Shown piece after piece: positions 1-5,216 of a DNA stretch of 5,216 nt. The first letter of the stretch is position 1, and each line of letters starts with the position of its first letter. The position numbers were made by a program, and so were the translations under genes. The notes under the pieces were generated by a model, which made no database searches, was not told the DNA's origin, and saw only the letters and a list, made by a program, of their open reading frames with translations. Source of the DNA: Nitrospiraceae bacterium (lineage in GTDB: Bacteria; Nitrospirota; Nitrospiria; Nitrospirales; Nitrospiraceae); the NCBI GenBank assembly GCA_025934615.1, contig JAICXS010000185.1, positions 1 to 5,216 of the forward strand, written 5' to 3'.

Positions 1-63
1 ATGTTGAAATCATCCCAACAATTGATAAATGTGCCGCACTCCGTAATGAGCCTAACCAACAAA

Positions 64-98
64 TCGTGACATTAAACAAGGACCGTGATATGTCACGA
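64..98. repeat. Perfect 9-bp inverted repeat, possible operator
   Basis: TCGTGACAT (64-72) and ATGTCACGA (90-98) are exact reverse complements separated by 17 bases. A second CGTGA word (84-88) makes a tighter palindrome with the right arm: CGTGA-TATG-TCACG (84-97). CGTGA therefore occurs twice in direct orientation, 19 bp apart, and once inverted. The arrangement could bind a dimeric regulator; the 5-4-5 dyad has the general shape of CRP/FNR-superfamily sites but does not match the CRP or FNR consensus. It could also form an RNA hairpin. There is no T-run after it, so it is not a standard intrinsic terminator. It lies about 160 bp before the GH15 start. Confidence 0.5.
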
Positions 99-239
99 CG
101 CCTAGATTGCTCCTCTTCACATCCTAACACCCACCGTACTCATCGCTTATATCTTCTATCCCGCTCTATCGACGGCCGGATATGCATCGTGGTAAGTAAC
201 GGTACTGCATCTTGCCGACTTACATGTAGCAGTCCATGT

Positions 240-246
240 GGAAGGA
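240..246 (+). promoter_or_regulatory. Ribosome binding site of the GH15 gene
   Basis: GGAAGGA is a strong Shine-Dalgarno-like purine run ending 10 bases before the ATG at 257. It supports that ATG as the true start, in agreement with the family-typical N-terminus that follows (MPRDIPVGNGS). Confidence 0.7.
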
Positions 247-256
247 CTAGACGAGC

Positions 257-2260
257 ATGCCCCGCGACATCCCGGTTGGGAACGGTTCGTTGCTGATCGC
301 ATTCGACACGGCGTACCAACTCCGCGACCTCTACTGGCCCCACGTCGGTCTCGAAAATCATACGGATGGACATGCGTTTCGATTCGGCGTATGGGTGGAC
401 AACAGATTTGCATGGATCGAGGACGCGCGCTGGTCACGGCACATGCGCTACAAGGACGACACGTTGGTGACGGATGTCGTCCTCTCTCACCCCGATCTTC
501 AACTCGACCTGGTCTGTCACGATACCGTGGACTTTCATGAAAATCTCTACATGCGTGAGATTCGGGTCACGAACCGAGGCGAGAGCAGGCGAGAGGTTCG
601 ATTGTTTTTTCACCATGATTTTCATATTTCCTCCCATGACCTTGGCGACACGGCCTACTATGAGCCCGAGCGCCGCGCGGTGTATCACTATAAAGGGCCC
701 CGATGGTTTTTGATCAATACGGCGGCGCCGGGAAAACAAGCGGACGATGCGCACGATAGCGTGGACGGCTGGCATATCGGCGTGCACCAATGGGCATGCG
801 GGCACAAGGAGATCAAGCGCCTTCAAGGAACATGGAAGGATGCCGAGGACGGCGTACTCTCAGGCAATCCCATCGCACAAGGCTCCGTCGACTCTACTGT
901 GTCGGTACATCTTGTTATCGAACCCGGCGGCACACAGACCGCGTACTACTGGCTTGCCGTCGGTTTTCACTTCGAGGAAGTCACACGGCTGAACCGCGCG
1001 GTCCGTCAGCGTGGGCCTTGGACCTTCCTCAATCGAACCGAGACGTATTGGCGTTTATGGCTTCACTTGCATCGGCCCGATTTTGCGGATCTCCCCGCCC
1101 AGGTCTCCAGCCTCTATCGGCTGAGCCTCCTCGTCATGCGGACACAGATCGACAATGGAGGCGCCATCATCGCGGCCAACGATTCCGATATTGCGTCCGA
1201 CGTCCGCGACACGTACTCCTACATGTGGCCACGCGATGGAGCCATGGTGGCGTATGCCTTCGATCTGGCCGGATTCTTGGAAATTAGCCGTCCCTTCTAT
1301 CCCTTTTGCCAGCAGGTGCTCACCAAGGAGGGGTATCTGCTGCACAAGTACAATCCGGACGGCACACTGGCTTCAAGCTGGCACCCCTGGGTCCGCGAGG
1401 GACACAAGGAATTGCCGATCCAGGAAGATGAGACGGCTCTCGTGCTCTGGGCGCTCTGGAACCGGCTCGAGACGTGGAAGAATGTCGAATACATCAAACC
1501 ACTCTATCGTTCGCTGATCACGCATGCCGCAGACTTCTTGGCAGCCTATCGTGATGCGGAGACGGGGTTGCCGTTGGCTTCTTATGATTTGTGGGAGGAG
1601 CGCCGTGGCGTCACGGCGTTTACCTGCGGGGCCGTCTGGGCGGGATTGTCGGCCGCCGCGAGATTTGCTGAGGCGTTCGGTGAAATCACGTTGGCACAGC
1701 ATTACCGCACGGCCGCCGACGAAATAAAAGCCGGCGTGGTGCATATTCTCTACAAGCCGGAACTCTCACGCTTCGTGCGGATGGCGGTACGGACATCGGA
1801 TGGACGCTGGACAACCGACCCGGCGCTTGATTCGTCCCTATTTGGCCTGTGGTATTTCGGCATGTTTGCTCCGGACGACCCGCGCATCGTACAAACGATG
1901 CTGGCGGTTCATGAGCGCTTATGGATCAAAACCGAAGTCGGCGGAATGGCTCGCTACGAAGGAGACGGTTATCACCGCCAGACTGACGACGCGGCCAATG
2001 TGCCGGGAAATCCCTGGTTCATCGCGACGCTGTGGCTTGCACAGTGGCGCATTGCCATGGCGAAAAACAGGGAGGACCTCAAAGCACCCGTCACTCTACT
2101 TGAATGGTGTGCGAATCACGCGCTTCCATCGGGAGTCTTGGCGGAGCAAATCCATCCGTACACCCATGCCCCACTGTCGGTCTCCCCGCTCACGTGGAGC
2201 CATGCCGCATTTGTCACCGCGGTGCAGGAATATCTCCGGCGGTTCCGTTCATTGCCGTAA
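257..2260 (+). CDS. Glycoside hydrolase family 15 protein (glucoamylase/glucodextranase type)
   Basis: This 667-residue protein probably releases glucose from the non-reducing end of alpha-glucosidic oligosaccharides by the inverting GH15 mechanism. Residues ~1-245 form the N-terminal beta-rich (supersandwich) domain, with the typical opening MPRDIPVGNGS and a WPHVG-ENHT segment at 27-36. After a linker, residues ~275-660 form the (alpha/alpha)6 catalytic barrel. WPRD (324-327) corresponds to the substrate-binding W-x-R-D of fungal glucoamylase. YDLWEER (443-449) places the general acid at E447, and GVLAEQ (626-631) followed by PLTWSHA (644-650) places the general base at E630. There is no signal peptide, starch-binding domain or membrane segment, so the enzyme is probably cytosolic and resembles the ~620-residue archaeal-type glucoamylases. 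The ATG at 257 is backed by GGAAGGA. It is transcribed toward the GH63-like operon with a 64-bp gap. A trehalase or glucodextranase is possible; exact linkage preference cannot be read from sequence. Confidence 0.9.
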   Translation: MPRDIPVGNGSLLIAFDTAYQLRDLYWPHVGLENHTDGHAFRFGVWVDNRFAWIEDARWSRHMRYKDDTLVTDVVLSHPDLQLDLVCHDTVDFHENLYMREIRVTNRGESRREVRLFFHHDFHISSHDLGDTAYYEPERRAVYHYKGPRWFLINTAAPGKQADDAHDSVDGWHIGVHQWACGHKEIKRLQGTWKDAEDGVLSGNPIAQGSVDSTVSVHLVIEPGGTQTAYYWLAVGFHFEEVTRLNRAVRQRGPWTFLNRTETYWRLWLHLHRPDFADLPAQVSSLYRLSLLVMRTQIDNGGAIIAANDSDIASDVRDTYSYMWPRDGAMVAYAFDLAGFLEISRPFYPFCQQVLTKEGYLLHKYNPDGTLASSWHPWVREGHKELPIQEDETALVLWALWNRLETWKNVEYIKPLYRSLITHAADFLAAYRDAETGLPLASYDLWEERRGVTAFTCGAVWAGLSAAARFAEAFGEITLAQHYRTAADEIKAGVVHILYKPELSRFVRMAVRTSDGRWTTDPALDSSLFGLWYFGMFAPDDPRIVQTMLAVHERLWIKTEVGGMARYEGDGYHRQTDDAANVPGNPWFIATLWLAQWRIAMAKNREDLKAPVTLLEWCANHALPSGVLAEQIHPYTHAPLSVSPLTWSHAAFVTAVQEYLRRFRSLP

Positions 2261-2324
2261 CCGTTAACTCACCGACGAGGCCAAAGGCATTCCACCATAT
2301 CCAAGACCATTAATATCGTGATGA

Positions 2325-5009
2325 TTATACCTTCATCCCGCCTCTTGCCAGCATATCGATACATTTCGCCACCAACCCGGTCCACCCCGTTTGATGCGAC
2401 GCGCCGATTCCACTCCCATTGTCGCCATGGAAATATTCATAGAACAGGAGCAGGTCCCGCCAGTGCGGATCCTGCTGAAACTTTTCCATCCCGCCGAACA
2501 CCGGCCTGCGGCCGTCCGGCCCGCGCAGAAAAAGATGGGTAAGCCGGCGCGAGAGCTCATTGGCGACCTCTCCCAAATGCATGTGCCGATTGGACCCGAC
2601 CGGACATTCCACCCGGTATTCTTCACCTAAAAAATAATGAAACTTCTGAAGCGATTCGATGATCAAGTAATTCACCGGGAACCAAATAGGCCCGCGCCAA
2701 TTCGAATTGCCGCCGAAAAGACCGGTGCTGGATTCGCCCGGCTCATAGTCTACGCGATATTCCATCCCCATGGCCGACAACGTATACGGATGTGCACGAT
2801 GAAACTGTGAGAGCGCCCGAATACCGTAGGGAGACAGGAACTCCTGTTCATCCAACATATAACGTAGAACTCGCCGGAGCCGTTGATAACTCACCAGGGA
2901 CAGAAACCGGCGCACGCCGTTATCATGGGATTGCGTTTCCACGTGCGAGCCGAATTCCGGCCGGTTTTCAATGAACCACTGCATGCGATGCTTGAATCTC
3001 GGCAGGCTGTCGACTAACTCGGAATCCAGAGTCTCGACCGCAAAGAGCGGAATGAGCCCGACCATCGATCGCACTTTCAGCGGCAGATTGCGGCCATCCG
3101 GCAAATGCAGCACGTCATAGAAGAAGCCGTCTTCCTTATTCCAAAGTTCCAGCTCCTCCTGACCGATCTTGTTGATCGCTCGACAAATGTAGACAAAATG
3201 TTCGAAGAACTTACTCGCCATATCTTCATAGGCATTATTTTCGCGGGCTAGTTCCATGGCGATGACCAGCATGTTGAGGCAATACATGCCCATCCAGCTC
3301 GTCGCATCCGATTGTTCAATATGCCCGCCGGTCGGTAAGGGTTTACTCCGATCGAAGACGCCGATGTTGTCCAGTCCCAGAAAGCCTCCCTGGAAAATAT
3401 TTCGGCCGTCCGCATCTTTTCGATTCACCCACCACGTGAAATTCAGCAGCAGCTTTTGAAACACCCGTTCAAGAAAACGGCGATCACCCACGCCGCGCCG
3501 TTTTTTCTCGATCTTGTAGACACGCCATGCCGCCCACGCATGCACCGGCGGATTCACATCTCCCAACGCCCACTCGTAGGCCGGCAACTGGCCGTTGGGA
3601 TGCATATACCATTCGCGGACAAGGAGGATGAGTTGCTCCTTGGCCAAGGTGGGATCGACGAGCGCCAAGGGAACGCAATGGAAGGCCAAGTCCCACGCCG
3701 CATACCACGGATACTCCCACTTATCGGGCATCGAGATGACATCCGCGTTGTAGAGGTGCGGCCAATCCGAGTTACGGCCATGCAGGCGGCTCCGTGGAGG
3801 GTCTGGCTGTCCCGGATCGCCCCGCAACCATCGGCTGACCTCATAATGATAAAACTGCTTGCTCCACAAGAGGCCCGCAAAGGATTGGCGCTGGACTCGG
3901 CGTGCATCCTCCGAGAGTCCATCCGGCTCCAGCTCTCGATAAAATTCATCGGCCTCCAGCCGGCGCTGAACGAAGATCTGATCGAACGCCGGCCCGAACG
4001 GCACATCTTTCGCCTCCCGATCCGTCAAGCGAAGCTGAATCGTCTTGGTGCCCCCCGGTTCGACCGTGACTACGTAGTGTGCGGCGGCTTTGGAGCCGAT
4101 TTGGAGCGAATTGACGGATTCCTTCCGGCCATGCACGATGTAGTCGTTGATGCCGTCTTTCACATAGGGCGAGGTGTTCTCACTGCCATAGAGCCGTTGC
4201 GCATTGGTTTCATTTTCCGTAAAGAGCAGCGCCGGGCTGCCCTCGCAGAGCAAGCGCCGGCGGCCGTAATAATCATGTGTGAGTTCAATCAGACTCACGT
4301 CATGCCCCCCTGCCGACAGCGATTCGCCTCGCCTCAGCCTCGGACGCCGAACGTCGAGTCCCCATGACCACGTGTTGCGAAACCATACGGTCGGCAACAC
4401 GGCCAGTTCGGACGGCTCGCGGCCGCGATTCACAATCTCGATACGAATGAGCAGATCGTCGGACGTGGCTTTGGCGTATTCCACGAACACGTCGAAATAG
4501 CGGTCCTGATCGAAGACCCCGGTGTCCATGAGTTCGAACTCCGTGTCGCGGCGCCCGCGCCGCCGGTTTTCCTCGACCAACCGAGCATACGGAAATTCCA
4601 TGTGCGGGTACTTGTAGAGGTACTTCATATAGGAATGCGTCGGCGTGGAGTCGAGATAAAAGTAATACTCTTTCACGTCCTCGCCGTGATTCCCCTCGTT
4701 GCCGGTCAATCCAAACAGCCGCTCTTTCAAAATGGGATCTCGCCCGTTCCACAGCGCCACCGCAAAACACATAAATTGATGACGATCCGAGATGCCGGCC
4801 AGGCCGTCTTCATTCCACCGATACGCTCTGGATCGTGCATGATCATGAGGAAAATATTCCCAGGCCGTCCCGTCCGGACTGTAGTCTTCTCGCACGGTGC
4901 CCCACGCCCGCTCGCTCAGGTAGGGCCCCCATCGCTTCCAATGTGTCTTGCGGCCGGCGCTTTCCTCTAATCGTTGCGCTTCGGCCGTGAGCCGATCCGT
5001 CGGTTTCAT
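2325..5009 (-). CDS. GH63-like (MGH1-type) glucosidase
   Basis: This 894-residue protein is of the kind usually annotated simply as glucosidase, related to GH63 (E. coli YgjK, mannosylglycerate hydrolase, processing alpha-glucosidase I). Residues ~1-360 are a beta-rich N-terminal region with strong family signatures: WGPYLSERAWGTVREDYS (27-44), EYFPHDHARSRAYRW (51-65) and GNEGNHGEDVKEYYFYLD (103-120). Residues ~370-890 form the (alpha/alpha)6 barrel, with WYAAWDLAFH (435-444), NSNWRGPIWFPVN (768-780) and FYEYF (856-860). By motif alignment to GH63, D547 in FLGLDN is the likely general acid and E858 the likely base; this assignment is inference. The usual ESGxD around the acid reads FLGLD here. 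No signal peptide or membrane segment is seen, so it is probably cytosolic. The start is fixed by the family N-terminus, a nearby SD sequence, and an ATGA overlap with the debranching-enzyme gene. The natural substrate is unknown. Confidence 0.88.
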   Translation of the reverse strand: MKPTDRLTAEAQRLEESAGRKTHWKRWGPYLSERAWGTVREDYSPDGTAWEYFPHDHARSRAYRWNEDGLAGISDRHQFMCFAVALWNGRDPILKERLFGLTGNEGNHGEDVKEYYFYLDSTPTHSYMKYLYKYPHMEFPYARLVEENRRRGRRDTEFELMDTGVFDQDRYFDVFVEYAKATSDDLLIRIEIVNRGREPSELAVLPTVWFRNTWSWGLDVRRPRLRRGESLSAGGHDVSLIELTHDYYGRRRLLCEGSPALLFTENETNAQRLYGSENTSPYVKDGINDYIVHGRKESVNSLQIGSKAAAHYVVTVEPGGTKTIQLRLTDREAKDVPFGPAFDQIFVQRRLEADEFYRELEPDGLSEDARRVQRQSFAGLLWSKQFYHYEVSRWLRGDPGQPDPPRSRLHGRNSDWPHLYNADVISMPDKWEYPWYAAWDLAFHCVPLALVDPTLAKEQLILLVREWYMHPNGQLPAYEWALGDVNPPVHAWAAWRVYKIEKKRRGVGDRRFLERVFQKLLLNFTWWVNRKDADGRNIFQGGFLGLDNIGVFDRSKPLPTGGHIEQSDATSWMGMYCLNMLVIAMELARENNAYEDMASKFFEHFVYICRAINKIGQEELELWNKEDGFFYDVLHLPDGRNLPLKVRSMVGLIPLFAVETLDSELVDSLPRFKHRMQWFIENRPEFGSHVETQSHDNGVRRFLSLVSYQRLRRVLRYMLDEQEFLSPYGIRALSQFHRAHPYTLSAMGMEYRVDYEPGESSTGLFGGNSNWRGPIWFPVNYLIIESLQKFHYFLGEEYRVECPVGSNRHMHLGEVANELSRRLTHLFLRGPDGRRPVFGGMEKFQQDPHWRDLLLFYEYFHGDNGSGIGASHQTGWTGLVAKCIDMLARGGMKV

Positions 5010-5216
5010 GCTTGCCTGCCTTTCGTGCGAGGCATTGTGTCTTGAGTCGCTGAGACCGCCTGATCGTCCGCTACCACGTCGAACAAGACCCGCATAGCTT
5101 CACCGAGGGACCAGGCCTGAAAAGGACAGCCTCGTGGCGTATAGGGCGGCTCGGCGTCGGCGATTTCGGAGAGATGACCGAGACCCGCCTCATGAGTCTG
5201 TTGAAGCAAAGGATCG
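5006..5216 (-). CDS. Amylo-alpha-1,6-glucosidase (glycogen debranching enzyme), C-terminal fragment
   Basis: The frame is open to the window edge and ends in TGA at 5008-5006, leaving 69 complete codons of a longer gene. The visible protein carries GLGHLSEIADAEPP and then TPRGCPFQAWSLGEAMR. This is the C-terminal signature of bacterial debranching enzymes of the GDE_C type, whose common form reads roughly GLGxISEIFDGDPPHxPRGCxxQAWS. Such enzymes hydrolyse alpha-1,6 branch points in glycogen or limit dextrins. The glutamate in LSEI sits where the barrel's late catalytic glutamate is expected, but I cannot prove that from this fragment. A non-conserved tail of ~25 residues follows. A TTG at 5209-5207 inside the frame is not the real start; the gene begins outside the window. 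It overlaps the GH63-like gene by ATGA, so the two are very likely one operon. Confidence 0.82.
   Translation of the reverse strand, partial: DPLLQQTHEAGLGHLSEIADAEPPYTPRGCPFQAWSLGEAMRVLFDVVADDQAVSATQDTMPRTKGRQA
5015..5023 (-). promoter_or_regulatory. Ribosome binding site of the GH63-like gene, inside the debranching-enzyme gene
   Basis: On the - strand AAAGGCAGG precedes the ATG at 5009. It offers AAAGG at 9 bases or AGG at 5 bases from the start codon. It lies within the last codons of the upstream gene and, with the ATGA overlap, suggests translational coupling supplemented by direct initiation. Confidence 0.6.

Larger units (their letters stand above)
1..256. other. Upstream non-coding region of the GH15 gene
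   Basis: No convincing gene is visible here on either strand. My count gives about 46% G+C over positions 1-240, against about 60% in three coding lines sampled. The notable contents are a 9-bp inverted repeat (64-98), a weaker 6-bp pair GTAAGT/ACTTAC (192-197 and 218-223), and a ribosome binding site at the right end. I looked for sigma-70 type -35/-10 pairs and found none good enough to call. The AT-rich TTATAT at 147-152 is the best -10-like word, but it has no properly spaced -35 partner. The region presumably holds the GH15 promoter and whatever controls it, which is inference from position only. Confidence 0.6.

Noticed and set aside
1..69. A short + strand frame with an ATG at base 1 and a stop at 67-69.
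   Set aside because: It encodes only 22 residues, the part before the ATG cannot be seen, and nothing supports translation.
64..98. The inverted repeat as an intrinsic terminator of an upstream gene.
   Set aside because: The loop is 17 bases and no T-run follows the right arm.
147..152. TTATAT as a possible -10 promoter element for the GH15 gene.
   Set aside because: The only -35-like word nearby (TTCACA at 116-121) is about 25 bases upstream, outside the usual spacing.
3..296. A stop-free + strand run of about 97 codons at the left edge, possibly the tail of a gene entering the window, overlapping the GH15 start.
   Set aside because: Most of the translation is rich in Ser, Arg, Cys, His and Thr with no recognisable motif, it overlaps the well-supported GH15 start by 40 bases, and a run of this length is not very unlikely by chance. 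The first ~30 codons look slightly more protein-like, so sequence to the left of the window would settle it.
790..1287. A 165-codon + strand open frame inside the GH15 gene.
   Set aside because: It is an alternative frame of a gene with clear catalytic motifs, its translation is Arg/Ser/His-rich without motifs, and it ends at an arbitrary point.
3456..4367. A 303-codon open frame on the + strand.
   Set aside because: It lies wholly antisense to the conserved GH63-like gene, has no family resemblance, and is explained as an antisense shadow of that coding sequence.

Overview
The window looks like ordinary bacterial chromosome. It is densely coding apart from its first ~256 bases, has clear Shine-Dalgarno sequences, and is about 60% G+C in three coding lines I counted. 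The GH63-like protein belongs to a type I associate with Nitrospirota, Cyanobacteria, Acidobacteria and Planctomycetes. A Nitrospira-like host is a reasonable guess, but it rests on remembered family resemblance and not on any marker gene.

Layout: bases 1-256 hold no convincing gene and are poorer in G+C (about 46% over 1-240). They carry a perfect 9-bp inverted repeat at 64-98 and, at the end, a strong ribosome binding site. Bases 257-2260 (+) encode a complete glycoside hydrolase family 15 protein of the glucoamylase/glucodextranase type, with both catalytic glutamates recognisable. A 64-bp gap without a visible intrinsic terminator separates it from a convergent operon on the - strand. There, bases 5009-2325 encode an 894-residue GH63-like (MGH1-type) glucosidase. 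Its start codon overlaps by ATGA the stop codon of the gene before it. That upstream gene is cut by the window edge; only its last 69 complete codons (5216-5006) are visible, and they match the C-terminus of an amylo-alpha-1,6-glucosidase (glycogen debranching enzyme).

How they fit together: all three enzymes belong to families built on the (alpha/alpha)6 barrel and acting on glucosides. The two whole proteins have no signal peptide, so they probably work in the cytosol. The simplest reading is an intracellular alpha-glucan or glucoside turnover locus: the debranching enzyme opens branch points, the GH15 enzyme takes glucose from non-reducing ends of oligosaccharides, and the GH63-like enzyme cleaves a glucoside whose identity cannot be read from sequence. 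I see no RNA gene, CRISPR array, insertion sequence or obviously new system. The most open questions are the substrate of the GH63-like enzyme and the role of the upstream inverted repeat.
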